This document shows positions 45,055-53,983 of a DNA stretch of 64,000 bases, in pieces (the stretch's first letter is position 1; the number at the start of each line of letters is the position of its first letter). The translations under genes were made by a program, and so were the position numbers. The notes beneath the pieces are model-generated. The model ran no database searches, was not told the origin of the DNA, and was given only the letters and a program-made list of their open reading frames with translations. This DNA comes from Mycolicibacterium sp. HK-90 (lineage in GTDB: Bacteria > Actinomycetota > Actinomycetes > Mycobacteriales > Mycobacteriaceae), in assembly GCF_030486405.1 (NCBI RefSeq), contig NZ_CP129613.1, forward strand, positions 3,224,001 through 3,288,000, in the 5' to 3' direction.

Positions 45055-45987
45055 TCAGATCTGCCAGTCGTTCGCCCCGTCTGGCTGGGTGTAGACGCCG
45101 ACCGAGTTCTTGACGACTACCGGGTCGCCACTGCCGAAGTTGTCGAAGAACCATTGGGCGTTCTCGGGGCTGAGGTTCGGGCAGCCGTGGCTGACATTGC
45201 GCTTGCCCTGATCGGCGACCGACCAGGGGGCGCTGTGCACGAAAATGCCGCCGTTGCTGAGGCGCACCGCGTTCTTGACCTTGAGTCGGTAGCCTTCGGC
45301 CGAATTCACGGGGACGCCATAGGTTGACGAGTCCATGACGATGTCGGAGAACTTCTCCAGGACGTAATAGGTGCCGTTGGGTGTTTCGTAGCCAGGCTTC
45401 CCCAGGGACACGGGAAAAGTCTTCTCCAGCCGGCCGTTACGGTGAACCTGCATCTGGTGAGTCGCGTCATCGATCGTGGCCACCACCGAATCGCCCACGC
45501 GGAAGCTGGACTTCGTGCCGGCCGCGTCAATGTTGACCACTGCGCCTGCCGGCCAGAAATCAATTGGCCGCCAACGGACCTGAGTGTCACTCATCCAATA
45601 GAACTTGCCGGGCACCGGTGGGTTGGAGGAGATGTGGATGGCATCTTCGGCCAGTTGACGGTCGGCGATGGGCTGCTGGAACGTGACGTAAATCGGCTTT
45701 GCCACGCCGACCATCGAGCCGTTGGCCGGATTGAACACGGGCGGCAGGAACGGCGGCCGGCCGGTGAAAGGTAGTGGGTTCTGCCCGACCGGGATTCCGG
45801 GGCTGGCCATCTCGCCGGCCGACGTTCCGAAAGGTAGCGGCGGCGACCCGAGGTGTGATGCCGGCTCGGCGGGCTGCGGTGATCCGTCGGGCTCGGCCAG
45901 CGCGGAAGTGGCGGCGGCCGTTGATGCGCCGAGCATCACGGTCGCGACGATCGCGGTGATCCACAGGGGTCTGCTGGGGTGCTGCAC
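45055..45987 (-). CDS. L,D-transpeptidase (YkuD) with Ig-like domain
   Basis: 310 residues from GTG 45987, preceded by GGAGG. An uncleaved or cleaved signal segment lies at residues 8-31 ([22 protein letters not shown]). A Pro-rich linker leads to an Ig-like domain (about 95-175) and a YkuD domain with the catalytic motif SHGCPNLS (Cys269) and the upstream His in IFVHSAPWS. It forms 3-3 cross-links in peptidoglycan and is of the carbapenem-sensitive enzyme class. Shorter than LdtB (Rv2518c) of M. tuberculosis. The upstream region is shared with a multicopper oxidase and holds repeated TACGTA-type palindromes. Confidence 0.93.
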   Translation of the reverse strand: MQHPSRPLWITAIVATVMLGASTAAATSALAEPDGSPQPAEPASHLGSPPLPFGTSAGEMASPGIPVGQNPLPFTGRPPFLPPVFNPANGSMVGVAKPIYVTFQQPIADRQLAEDAIHISSNPPVPGKFYWMSDTQVRWRPIDFWPAGAVVNIDAAGTKSSFRVGDSVVATIDDATHQMQVHRNGRLEKTFPVSLGKPGYETPNGTYYVLEKFSDIVMDSSTYGVPVNSAEGYRLKVKNAVRLSNGGIFVHSAPWSVADQGKRNVSHGCPNLSPENAQWFFDNFGSGDPVVVKNSVGVYTQPDGANDWQI

Positions 45988-46060
45988 GAGGCCTCCATCG
46001 ACGAGTTGTCGTTGACGACCGCGCCCGATCGGGCGGATCCACAACCTTGTCCGACACAGT

Positions 46061-46128
46061 CTACTAGTTACGTACGTGGATAGTAGGTAGGTGAGCTCGC
46101 TCACTGGTTACGTGCGTACGTAGTTACC
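46061..46128. promoter_or_regulatory. Divergent Ldt / multicopper oxidase control region with repeated TACGTA motifs
   Basis: Contains GTTACGTACGT (46067-46077) and GTTACGTGCGTACGT (46107-46121) as direct repeats, an inverted GTGAG-CTCG-CTCAC (46091-46104), and, on the minus strand, TAACTACGTACGC (46126-46114). The ACTACGTA core recurs before the blaI-type gene and the NlpC/P60 gene. It lies 74-140 bp before the transpeptidase start and 145-210 bp before the oxidase start. Confidence 0.55.
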
Positions 46129-46272
46129 CAATACGGCCTAGCTCAGTAACCCGGTGCGGGCTTCTTCAACGAACCTTCACACAACCCATACCGATTCCCT
46201 GTTCTCCGGTAGCCATGGTGGAGGCGAGGCCGTACGCCGACGGCCACGTACGAACACTGGAGAGCCCACGTC

Positions 46273-47775
46273 ATGCCCGAGATCGCCAACCCACCGTCTG
46301 TCAGTCGTCGCGGCTTCCTCGTGGCCACCGCTGCGCTGGGTGCGACAGCGGTCGCGGGTTGCGGTCGCGACGCGGGCGCGTCGAGCACCGCGGCCCCCCG
46401 TGATGCGATTGCCGCGGTTGAGGCCCGTCGCCCACACAGTGGCCGCACCGTGTCCACCACCCTGACCGCACAGCGCACGCGCGTGGATCTCGGCGGCACC
46501 GTTGCCGACACGATCGCCTACAACGATGTCGTGCCCGGGCCGCTCCTGCGGGCGTCGGTCGGAGACGAACTGGAGATCACGGTGCGCAACCGGCTCGGCC
46601 GACCGACCTCGATGCACTGGCACGGCATCGCTCTCCGCAACGACATGGACGGAGCGTCACCTGCCACCCCCGACATCCCCGACGGCCGGGATTTCACCTA
46701 CCGGTTCTCGGTGCCTCATCCGGGTACGTACTGGGCCCATCCGCACACGGGGCTGGATGCCGATACCGGCTTGTACTTCCCGGTGATCGTCGACGACCCG
46801 AACGACCCGGGCCGCTACGACGAGGAGTGGGTGGTGATGCTCGACGACTGGACCGACGGCGTCGGTTCGAGCCCGGCCCAGATATATGACCGTCTGCGCA
46901 AGACCTCGGGAGCCGGGCACCATATGCCCGGGATGGGAGAGATGCCGGGCATGGGTGGTGGAGGCCGGGCGCCACTGGGCGGCGACGCCGGTGACGTCGA
47001 CTATCCGATGTACGTGATCAACGGCCGTGATCCCAGGAATCCCACCAGTTTTCGGGTACGACCTGGGCAGCGAGTGCGGATCCGGTTGATCAACGCCGGA
47101 TCCGACACCGCGTTCCGGGTGGCACTGGCCGGGCACCGCATGACCGTCACCCACACGGACGGTTTCCCGGTCGTTCCCACCGAGGTGGATGCGCTGCTGA
47201 TCGGGATGGGTGAGCGCTACGACGTCGTCGTCACCGCACGAGATGGAGTGTTCCCACTGGTGGCCGCCGCGGAGGGCAAGAATGCATCGACACGGGCCCT
47301 GTTGGTGACCGCCGCGGGCACGAATCCGCCGCTCGACTTCGCGCCGCGGGAGTTGCGCGGCCGACTCGGCACGGTCGGATCATTCAGCGCGCCGCCGGAA
47401 GCGTCGTTCGACTCCACACCGGCTGATGCCGAACTACCCGTCGAGCTGGGCGGTTCGATGGCGAACTATCGGTGGACGATCAATGGTCGGGCATTCGCAC
47501 AGGCACAGCCACTCGCCGTGCGCGAAGGGCAGCGCGTCGCCCTGACTTTCCGGAACTCGACGATGATGTGGCATCCGATGCATCTGCACGGACACACGTT
47601 TCAGGTTGTCGGCGCCGACAACCGTCCGGGCGCACGCAAGGACACGGTGGCCGTCCTGCCGATGCAGAAGCTTCGCGTGATATTCGACGCCGACAACCCC
47701 GGAGTATGGATGTTGCACTGCCACAACACCTATCACCAGGAGGCGGGCATGATGACCACCCTCGACTACCGATGA
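46273..47775 (+). CDS. Multicopper oxidase, Tat-exported lipoprotein
   Basis: 500 residues. Tat signal SRRGFLVATAALGATAVAGC, with the Cys as likely lipidation site. All four copper-ligand blocks are present: HWHG, HPH (in WAHPHTGL), HPMHLHGH and HCHNTYHQEAGM (type 1 axial Met). A His/Met-rich loop (HHMPGMGEMPGMGGG) lies near residue 220, as in copper-tolerance oxidases of the CueO and MmcO kind. Predicted to oxidise Cu(I) or phenolic/metal substrates outside the membrane. Divergent from the L,D-transpeptidase and followed by the blaI-type operon. Confidence 0.93.
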   Translation: MPEIANPPSVSRRGFLVATAALGATAVAGCGRDAGASSTAAPRDAIAAVEARRPHSGRTVSTTLTAQRTRVDLGGTVADTIAYNDVVPGPLLRASVGDELEITVRNRLGRPTSMHWHGIALRNDMDGASPATPDIPDGRDFTYRFSVPHPGTYWAHPHTGLDADTGLYFPVIVDDPNDPGRYDEEWVVMLDDWTDGVGSSPAQIYDRLRKTSGAGHHMPGMGEMPGMGGGGRAPLGGDAGDVDYPMYVINGRDPRNPTSFRVRPGQRVRIRLINAGSDTAFRVALAGHRMTVTHTDGFPVVPTEVDALLIGMGERYDVVVTARDGVFPLVAAAEGKNASTRALLVTAAGTNPPLDFAPRELRGRLGTVGSFSAPPEASFDSTPADAELPVELGGSMANYRWTINGRAFAQAQPLAVREGQRVALTFRNSTMMWHPMHLHGHTFQVVGADNRPGARKDTVAVLPMQKLRVIFDADNPGVWMLHCHNTYHQEAGMMTTLDYR

Positions 47776-47787
47776 CTGCCATAGGGG

Positions 47788-47800
47788 AGTACTACGTACT
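47788..47800. promoter_or_regulatory. ACTACGTA palindrome upstream of the blaI-type gene
   Basis: AGTAC-TAC-GTACT, a 13-bp palindrome that contains ACTACGTA, 90 bp upstream of the blaI-type GTG start. The ribosome site GGAGGGG is at 47880-47886. Resembles sites at 46114-46126 and 50533-50545. Confidence 0.5.
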
Positions 47801-47890
47801 GACCTAACCAGTAGCATCCGTGCCCGCGTCGGGCCGTGGTATGCGCCTCGCTCCGAGGTAGTCTCAGAAGACCGATCGTGGAGGGGTGCA

Positions 47891-48280
47891 GTGCGGGTAC
47901 GAGGATTTGGCGAACTCGAGGCCGACATCATGGATCGCATCTGGAACCGCGATCCCGCGGCCGTCACCGTGCGTGAGGTGTTCGATGAGCTCTCCCGTGA
48001 GCGCCGCATCGCCTACACCACCGTGATGTCCACGATGGACAATCTGCATACCAAAGGGTGGCTGGAGCGTGACCGTGACGGCCGGGCCTACCGCTATTGG
48101 GCCACGTTGAACCGCGAGCAGCACACGGCCCGATTGATGCGCGAGGCACTCGACGGCGGGGGCCGCTCCGATCTGGTGCTCAGTTACTTCATCGAGCAGA
48201 TCGATCCGCAGGACTCCGACCGCTTGCGGGCCGCGCTCCGCACCTTGGCCAGACGGTCTTCGAGGGCGAAGAAGCAGTGA
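47891..48280 (+). CDS. BlaI/MecI/CopY-family repressor
   Basis: 129 residues from GTG 47891 with Shine-Dalgarno GGAGGGG. The penicillinase-repressor winged helix is clear: FGELEADIMDRIWNRDPAAVTVREVFDEL, then IAYTTVMSTMDNLHTKGWLERDRDGRAYRY (both in parts). The C-terminal helices serve for dimerisation and would be cut by the partner protease. Paired with an M56 protease gene through a 4-bp overlap, as Rv1846c/Rv1845c in M. tuberculosis. Such repressors respond to beta-lactams, cell-wall damage or copper. Confidence 0.94.
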   Translation: MRVRGFGELEADIMDRIWNRDPAAVTVREVFDELSRERRIAYTTVMSTMDNLHTKGWLERDRDGRAYRYWATLNREQHTARLMREALDGGGRSDLVLSYFIEQIDPQDSDRLRAALRTLARRSSRAKKQ

Positions 48281-49215
48281 ATGTTGCCGCGGGCCTGCTG
48301 ATCTACAGCGCGGCGATGGTGGTGCTGGCACCGCCGCTGCTCGGTGCCCTGACCCGCGGCGGGTCGGCTCCGAGGTTCGGTGTGGCGGTGTGGCTCATCG
48401 CGATCGTCAGTGTGTTGGCCACCTGGGTTGCGATTCCCGCACTGATCCTGGCCGACGTGGTGTTCCACGATGGCCGACGCGGGTCGTTGCTGTCTTCCTG
48501 TGTGCGATTCCTCTGTGAACTCGCGGCCGGACGGGTGGGCATCGCGGCGCAGCTGACGGTGGTGGCCGTCGCAGTCGGCCTGCTCGCGGCCGGGACCGGT
48601 GTGGCGATCAGGGTGGCCGGCACCATTCGGCGACTGCACGCCCACGCTCATGACCACGCGCAAGCGGTGCGGCTCGTCGGACGTCCCGCCGGGCAGCCCG
48701 ATGTCTTCATCGTCGACTCCGGTGAGCGCACCGCCTACTGCGTGGCGGGTCGGCCTCCGGCGATCGTGGTCACCAGTGGTGCGCTGGCCGCGCTGGACCG
48801 GGACGGCTTGCAGGCGGTACTGGCCCATGAGCGGGCGCACCTGGATGGGCACCATCCGGCGATCGTGACCGCCCTGCGCGGATTGGCCACGGTCTTCCCC
48901 CGGATGAAGCTGATCACCAGTGGGGCCCGCGAGATCCCACGGCTGTTGGAGATGTGCGCCGACGATGCCGCGGTGCGCCACCACGGGCAGCACCCGCTCC
49001 TGACGGGGTTGATGGCCCTCGCGGGGGCGACGCCGGCCCAAGCCCTTGGCGCCGCCGATGTGGCGTTGCTGAGCCGTGCCGAGCGTCTGGTGCTTCCTCC
49101 GGCCGCATGGTCACGGATCAGCACCCGGGTGGGTCTCTGCGGTGCGATGACCGTGATTTTCCTGGTACCGGTCGCGACCTTCGTGCTGGGCACGTCGGGT
49201 CTGTTCTGCCGCTGA
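48277..49215 (+). CDS. M56-family membrane protease (BlaR1-like, without sensor domain)
   Basis: 312 residues from GTG 48277 (GTGA overlap with the repressor gene). Three hydrophobic segments, then a cytoplasmic gluzincin domain with the zinc motif HERAH in VLAHERAHLDGHH and a later acidic ligand in EMCADDAAV, and a last transmembrane segment near the C-terminus. Unlike staphylococcal BlaR1/MecR1 there is no penicillin-binding sensor domain, as is usual for the actinobacterial short forms. Likely cleaves or inactivates the adjacent repressor after an unknown signal. Confidence 0.92.
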   Translation: MNVAAGLLIYSAAMVVLAPPLLGALTRGGSAPRFGVAVWLIAIVSVLATWVAIPALILADVVFHDGRRGSLLSSCVRFLCELAAGRVGIAAQLTVVAVAVGLLAAGTGVAIRVAGTIRRLHAHAHDHAQAVRLVGRPAGQPDVFIVDSGERTAYCVAGRPPAIVVTSGALAALDRDGLQAVLAHERAHLDGHHPAIVTALRGLATVFPRMKLITSGAREIPRLLEMCADDAAVRHHGQHPLLTGLMALAGATPAQALGAADVALLSRAERLVLPPAAWSRISTRVGLCGAMTVIFLVPVATFVLGTSGLFCR

Positions 49216-49217
49216 CG

Positions 49218-49655
49218 TCAGTGCTCGCGGTCGAAAAGCACCAGCGTGTCGACCAGGTTGCCGTCGACGAAATAGGCCCGGCAGGTGAAGGGGTCGTGGA
49301 TCGTGCTGCCGACCTCGGTCTGGGCCTCAACCGTTCCGGAGACATTCCATACGGTGATACGTGACTGATCCACACCCTTGAGCGGTTCATCGGTGGTCAG
49401 CGCGAACAGGTCACGACTGTCGGGCTCGAGATCGGCGACCGTCGCCTGCACGCCAGCAAGCTGTGCGGTCTGCGGTGACGCCAACTTGCCCCGTACATCT
49501 GTTTCGCAGCGGTCCTGCACTGCCCGTTCCGTCGTGTTCGTGACACCGAAGACGTTGGTTTTCACCGCGATTGCCGCGATGACGCCGACGATGACGGCAC
49601 ATGCCAGCAGCCACATCCGGGCCCGCGGCCTGTTCGGAGATGGCTGGTGACGCAT
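49218..49655 (-). CDS. Hypothetical membrane-anchored protein
   Basis: 145 residues from ATG 49655. A short cytoplasmic Arg/Pro-rich N-terminus, one transmembrane segment (LLACAVIVGVIAAIAV, about 16-31) and an extracytoplasmic domain with two cysteines (DRCETD; FTCRAYF). No family recognised. It converges with the M56 gene, 2 bp apart. Confidence 0.7.
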   Translation of the reverse strand: MRHQPSPNRPRARMWLLACAVIVGVIAAIAVKTNVFGVTNTTERAVQDRCETDVRGKLASPQTAQLAGVQATVADLEPDSRDLFALTTDEPLKGVDQSRITVWNVSGTVEAQTEVGSTIHDPFTCRAYFVDGNLVDTLVLFDREH

Positions 49656-49733
49656 GTCCACACCTTTCCCGATTCCTGGTCCTGGCAAACCATACAACGA
49701 CGGTGCGCCACGCCAAGCCGGGCCGTCACGCGG

Positions 49734-50468
49734 TCAGTATTCGATGATGCGCGTGACGAACGGCGTCATTCCCGACGTGCGAACGGGCGAGATCTTGACC
49801 GGGACACCGGTCTGCTGTGCCTCGAGCATCTGACCACCGCCGAGGTAGAGCGCTTCGTGCTGCCCGCCACCGGGCCCCCAGAACAGCAGGTCACCGCGCT
49901 TGGCCTGGGACGGCGGCAGCTGACGGCCCGCGGTGTACTGGTCGCCTGAGTAGCGGGGGAGCAGGATGCCGACACCGGCGAACGCGTACCGGACGAGCCC
50001 GGAGCAGTCGAAACCGACGGTGTTGGCGCCAGAGTCGACTCCGCGGCTCGGGCCGGTGAGACTGCCGCCGCCCCAGGAGTAGGGCACGCCGAGTTGGCTG
50101 CCGGCCCGCCGGATGACGTACTCGACCGCCTGTCTGCCATACACCCGGTTGACGCGAAGGGCGGGGCCCGTGGCACCGGAGTCTGCGGGCACAAGTCCCA
50201 GGCTCCCCAGGAACTTTCGGCCCAGGTCGAAGGTCGTCTGTGCGGCCCGCGCGCTTGCCTGCAACGAGGCGTTGGCGATGGCGACCGGATCTCCGGGGGC
50301 GCCTGCGCTCAGCAGGTTGGGCAGCGTGGGATCCCACTGGCCGGCCGTGGGATCGGCGTGCGCGACAGGCGCTCCCATCGAGGCCAGCGACACGGCCGCC
50401 AAAAGTCCGGTGCGCAACACGGTTCGACGATTCCAGGGGGTGGGCGTTGCGCGCGCAGGTGAAGCCAT
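49734..50468 (-). CDS. NlpC/P60-family peptidoglycan hydrolase
   Basis: 244 residues. Signal peptide at 1-38 with an NRRTVLRTGLL start (Tat-like) and AHA cleavage site. The C-terminal NlpC/P60 domain has the catalytic Cys155 in VGFDCSGLVRYAF, His204 in GGQHEALYLG and a third polar residue after it. The layout recalls the mycobacterial RipD protein, whose catalytic residues are changed in M. tuberculosis; here Cys and His are intact, so activity as D,L-endopeptidase is expected. Its promoter contains a long inverted repeat. Confidence 0.92.
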   Translation of the reverse strand: MASPARATPTPWNRRTVLRTGLLAAVSLASMGAPVAHADPTAGQWDPTLPNLLSAGAPGDPVAIANASLQASARAAQTTFDLGRKFLGSLGLVPADSGATGPALRVNRVYGRQAVEYVIRRAGSQLGVPYSWGGGSLTGPSRGVDSGANTVGFDCSGLVRYAFAGVGILLPRYSGDQYTAGRQLPPSQAKRGDLLFWGPGGGQHEALYLGGGQMLEAQQTGVPVKISPVRTSGMTPFVTRIIEY

Positions 50469-50518
50469 GGTGGCCTCCCTCCCGCGTAGGCTCGGCGGTC
50501 GACGTGTCCGAGCCGGGC

Positions 50519-50549
50519 ACGTACCTACGTAATAACTACGTAGGTACGT
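50519..50549. promoter_or_regulatory. Long perfect inverted repeat upstream of the NlpC/P60 gene
   Basis: Two 13-bp exact arms, ACGTACCTACGTA (50519-50531) and TACGTAGGTACGT (50537-50549), around a 5-bp ATAAC spacer. ACTACGTA is at 50535-50542. It lies 51 bp upstream of the start codon, where a repressor site would be expected. It may bind two repressor dimers. Confidence 0.65.
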
Positions 50550-50642
50550 ACTCTATACCTCAGTAGTCACAGGCGTCCCATCAGTTACCAAATCACAACA
50601 TTGCGAGGCGATCACCAACCGATTCCGCGCACCGCCCTGTTG

Positions 50643-51683
50643 TCAGGCCCGGTTCGGCTCATTGATCTTCACCAGCATCTTGCCGATGTTGGCCCCGGTG
50701 AACAGCCCGTTGAGTGCCTCGATACTGGATTCGATTCCCTCGTAGACGGTTTCGCGGTGCACCAGAAGTCCCTTCTGCTCCCAGCCGCGGAGTGCGTCGA
50801 ACGCCTCGTCGAAGTGCGCCCACTCGTCGAGTGCGTTGAAGCCCTGCATCGTCGCCGTCTTGGACAGCAGGTTGACGTAGTTCGACGGGCCGGGATGGTC
50901 GCCGTTCAGGTAGCTGGAGATGATGCCGCACATCACCACACGCGCCTTGTGCGCAAGGTTGCCCAGTACCGCGTTGAGGATGTCGCCACCGACGTTGTCG
51001 AAGTAGACGTTCACCCCGTCGGGGCACTGCTCCTTGAGTGCGGCGGCGAGGTTGCCGGTCTTGTAGTCGATGCAAGCGTCGAAGCCGAAATCCTCGACCA
51101 CTGCGCGGCATTTGTCCGGGCCGCCTGCGATACCCACCACCCGGGCTCCGGCGATCTTGGCGATCTGGCCGGCCACCGAGCCGGTGGCGCCGGCCGCGGC
51201 CGATACGACGACCGTTTCCCCTGCCTGGGGATTGCCGACACCCTTCATGCCGAAATAGGCCGTCGCGCCGGTGGGCCCGTAGATCGACATCACGGCCAGC
51301 GGATCGGTGTAGCCGACCACCGGTGTGCTGAACAGGTCGTCGCGGATGATCGCGTAGTCCTGCATCCCGGTCAGGGTGGTGACGACGTCGCCGACTTTGT
51401 AGGCGTCGCAGCGCGATTCGACGACCTCGCCGATCCCGGCCACCCGGACCACCTCATCGAGCTGGAGAGGCGGAAGGTAACCGGGCTCGCCGTCCAGCCA
51501 CGTACGGGCGGCGGCGTCGATCCCGACGTATGTCGTGCGCAGCAGCGCCTCACCCTCGGCGGGGACGGGCGCGGCCGTGGTCACCATCTCCGTGTCGCCG
51601 GGGGAGACCAGCCCATCGGGGCGGCGCCGCAACAGGACCTGACGGTTCTGGCGAAGTGCGGGGTCAGTCATGGTGCTGCTCAT
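50643..51683 (-). CDS. NADP-dependent medium-chain oxidoreductase (CurA/prostaglandin reductase-like)
   Basis: 346 residues. It follows the NADP-dependent MDR family: GEALLRTTYVGIDAAARTWL, cofactor-binding VVVSAAAGATGSVAGQIAKIAG, FDACIDYKTGN, VNVYFDNVGGDILNAVL and VMCGIISSYN-like (MCGIISSYLNG). No zinc ligands, in keeping with enoyl/alkenal double-bond reductases that use NADPH. 62 bp upstream of it on the same strand is an SDR gene. Confidence 0.9.
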   Translation of the reverse strand: MSSTMTDPALRQNRQVLLRRRPDGLVSPGDTEMVTTAAPVPAEGEALLRTTYVGIDAAARTWLDGEPGYLPPLQLDEVVRVAGIGEVVESRCDAYKVGDVVTTLTGMQDYAIIRDDLFSTPVVGYTDPLAVMSIYGPTGATAYFGMKGVGNPQAGETVVVSAAAGATGSVAGQIAKIAGARVVGIAGGPDKCRAVVEDFGFDACIDYKTGNLAAALKEQCPDGVNVYFDNVGGDILNAVLGNLAHKARVVMCGIISSYLNGDHPGPSNYVNLLSKTATMQGFNALDEWAHFDEAFDALRGWEQKGLLVHRETVYEGIESSIEALNGLFTGANIGKMLVKINEPNRA

Positions 51684-51745
51684 TTCTGTGGCAGTGCGAG
51701 ATGGTGATCCGAATTCTCATATTGATTCTCGCCAGAACCCGTGGA

Positions 51746-52828
51746 TTAGCTCCCAGGCATACGGCGGACCAGGCCGTCGTCGAGCATCTGCTGGAAGTGA
51801 TCGATGACCGTCTGTGCGGCCGGACGGTACTCCAGTGCCAGCTCGTCGCGACTGCGGCTGTTGTCGAACACGAGCGGGTAACCCACATTGCGGTCGACGA
51901 ACTTTCGCGTCAGCCCGGCGAGGGGAGCGATGGCCTTCACGACCACCTTGGGTGCAGTCATCCTCGGGAATGGGTAGAACGGGCCGAACCTGCGGCGCAG
52001 CACCCTGCCGATCTCCAGCAGGGTCAGCGAGTCGGCGTTGACGATGTAGCGGCCGTGAGCCTCGGGGGTGAACCCGGCCCGTAGGTGAGCGTCGGCGACG
52101 TCACGCACGTCGACCACGCCCATGGTCAACGCGGGCGCGCCGGTCAGCAGCGTGCCGTCGGTGAACTGCTTTATCGTGCTCAGGCTGGCCGAGTCGCTGG
52201 CGCTGGTCAGGGAGGGGCCGAGCACCAGGCCCGGGTGGATCGTGACCATGTCCCAGCGCTCCTGCGCCTTCTGATACCGCCAGGCCTCCTGCTCGGCCAC
52301 CGTCTTGGAGTACGAGTACGGCTGATGGTCGACGCTGCTTGTGGTGTTCCAGTGCTCGTCGGTGAAGACGCCACCGGGGACTTCCCGCGACTCACACGTG
52401 TCGCCGTAGATCGCGACCACACTGCTGGTCAGGACCACACGTTTGACGGTCTCGGTGCGGTTGACCGAGTCCAGCACATTGCGGGTGCCCTCGAGCGCCG
52501 GACGGATCAGCGCCTCCTGCGCATCAGTGAAACCCGAAAGCAGGAACGGCGAGGCGGTGTGCATGACCACCTCGCAGCCGTCCATGGCCTCGTCGAAGCT
52601 GCCCGGCTCGAGCAGGTCCGCCTTGAACAGCTTCAACCGGCCGGGATGGTCGGCCGAGAGCTTGTGGAGATGCTCCAACCCGGAGGTCTTCTGCGGGTTG
52701 CGCACCGTGCCGTGCACGGTGTGGCCGGCTTCGAGCAGGTACCGGACGATCCAACTGCCGATGTAGCCGCTGGCGCCGGTCACGAGCACCGGCGCGTCCG
52801 GGTCGATCGGGCTCCGGGATGTGCTCAT
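51746..52828 (-). CDS. NAD(P)-dependent extended SDR (dihydroflavonol reductase / aldehyde reductase-like)
   Basis: 360 residues from ATG 52828, preceded by GAGGAAC. Rossmann motif VTGASGYIGSWIVRYLLEAGH near the N-terminus, VVMHTASPF, RVVLTSSVVAIYG and the catalytic YSYSKTVAEQ (YxxxK). Such enzymes reduce aldehydes or ketones of hydrophobic substrates. Transcribed toward the CurA-like gene (62-bp gap). Confidence 0.9.
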   Translation of the reverse strand: MSTSRSPIDPDAPVLVTGASGYIGSWIVRYLLEAGHTVHGTVRNPQKTSGLEHLHKLSADHPGRLKLFKADLLEPGSFDEAMDGCEVVMHTASPFLLSGFTDAQEALIRPALEGTRNVLDSVNRTETVKRVVLTSSVVAIYGDTCESREVPGGVFTDEHWNTTSSVDHQPYSYSKTVAEQEAWRYQKAQERWDMVTIHPGLVLGPSLTSASDSASLSTIKQFTDGTLLTGAPALTMGVVDVRDVADAHLRAGFTPEAHGRYIVNADSLTLLEIGRVLRRRFGPFYPFPRMTAPKVVVKAIAPLAGLTRKFVDRNVGYPLVFDNSRSRDELALEYRPAAQTVIDHFQQMLDDGLVRRMPGS

Positions 52829-52995
52829 GGTGGGTTCCTCTCGTGCGGTCCGGCTTCGAGCATAGGGCGAAGATCCCTCTGCCCGATGTTCGCTGGACGT
52901 TGACGTACCGGTAGGCGCGTCGGCTGCGCAATCCGCCACGACGTGTGTCGTCGATATCGGGGACGGCCTGGCCGATGTGGGGGACAGTTACCAAT

Positions 52996-53382
52996 ATGAG
53001 TAGCCAGAAGGTACCTAAACCCAGCGACCTGAAATCGGCCGCTCAGTCCGCGGTCGAAACGGCGCAATCCGCCGTGGGAGCCGCCCAGGCGGTGGCGAGC
53101 GGCGCGATGCGTATTCCTCCGGCGTCGGCCCAAATCGTCGCCCAGTTACCCGATCTGCTGGAGAATCTCGCCGTCGCGACCGAACGGCTCAACACCACGA
53201 TCGACCGGACCGAACGCTACATGGCGATGGCCGATCCGATGTTTCGTACGTTGGACCGCCTGCTGCCACAGCTCGAAGCGTTGATCAATACGGGCAACGA
53301 CGTCTTCCGGACGTTGACCAACCTCCCGGGCATCTCCGCCCTGAACCGGATCACCGGTCGCGGTCAGGACGACCGGCGCTGA
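52996..53382 (+). CDS. Hypothetical helical protein
   Basis: 128 residues from ATG 52996. Mostly helical: Ala/Gln-rich N-terminal third (SAAQSAVETAQSAVGAAQAV) and a second helix region with a Leu/Thr pattern (LLENLAVATERLNTTIDRTE). No signal peptide or clear transmembrane helix. The pattern is of a phasin-like or membrane-associated amphipathic protein, but I do not recognise a family. No ribosome site, so translation may be leaderless. Confidence 0.65.
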   Translation: MSSQKVPKPSDLKSAAQSAVETAQSAVGAAQAVASGAMRIPPASAQIVAQLPDLLENLAVATERLNTTIDRTERYMAMADPMFRTLDRLLPQLEALINTGNDVFRTLTNLPGISALNRITGRGQDDRR

Positions 53383-53407
53383 GTCCGGTGCGGCAGGCCC
53401 CCCCGGC

Positions 53408-53983
53408 CTACGCGATGCCGAGAACGGCGGCGGTGAAACGCCAGAGCGTCTGCGTGGCCTCGTCGGGGTTGGGCGTCGGGGTGACCCGGAGCTGTTGCGC
53501 GATGCCGTGGCGCAGACCGCCGATGACGTAGGCGCCCGCGCTGTCGGGATCCAGCTCGGCGGGAAGTTCACCCCGCTGCTGGCCGTGGCGGATGTTGGCG
53601 GCGGCGTTGTCGATGAGGTCGTGAATGTAGGCGGCTTCGAGTTCGGTCAGTTGTGGGTCGCTGGCGGTGCGGTTGAGCAGGATCGGCGCCAGTGGGTCGG
53701 CGAGGTGGTAGGCGACGAAACGGTGGGTGCGGTCGCGTTCGCGGGTGGCCCAGTCGCCGGTGGGCAGGAGGGCGTCGGCGATCGCGTGGCGAAGCCCGTC
53801 GTAGAACTCGTCGTAGATGGCCGCCAGCAGACCACTCTTGGATCCGAAGTGGTGGTAGAGGGCGCCGGTGCTGAGCCCGGCGCGGCGGGTCAGTCCGCTG
53901 AGTTCGATGGCACCGTTTCCGTGGACGAGCTCGTCGCGGGCGGCGTCGAGCAACTGTTGACGTCCGATCGGGGCCCGTGCCAT
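53408..53983 (-). CDS. TetR-family regulator
   Basis: 191 residues from ATG 53983; a second ATG four codons upstream (53995) lies inside the operator. Helix-turn-helix SGLTRRAGLSTGALYHHFGSKSGLL at 30-54 (two parts), then a ligand domain ending ARGLRHGI-like (GGLRHGIAQQL). Divergent from a PhyH-family oxygenase gene with a clean 20-bp palindrome between, so it likely represses that gene and itself. Confidence 0.9.
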   Translation of the reverse strand: MARAPIGRQQLLDAARDELVHGNGAIELSGLTRRAGLSTGALYHHFGSKSGLLAAIYDEFYDGLRHAIADALLPTGDWATRERDRTHRFVAYHLADPLAPILLNRTASDPQLTELEAAYIHDLIDNAAANIRHGQQRGELPAELDPDSAGAYVIGGLRHGIAQQLRVTPTPNPDEATQTLWRFTAAVLGIA

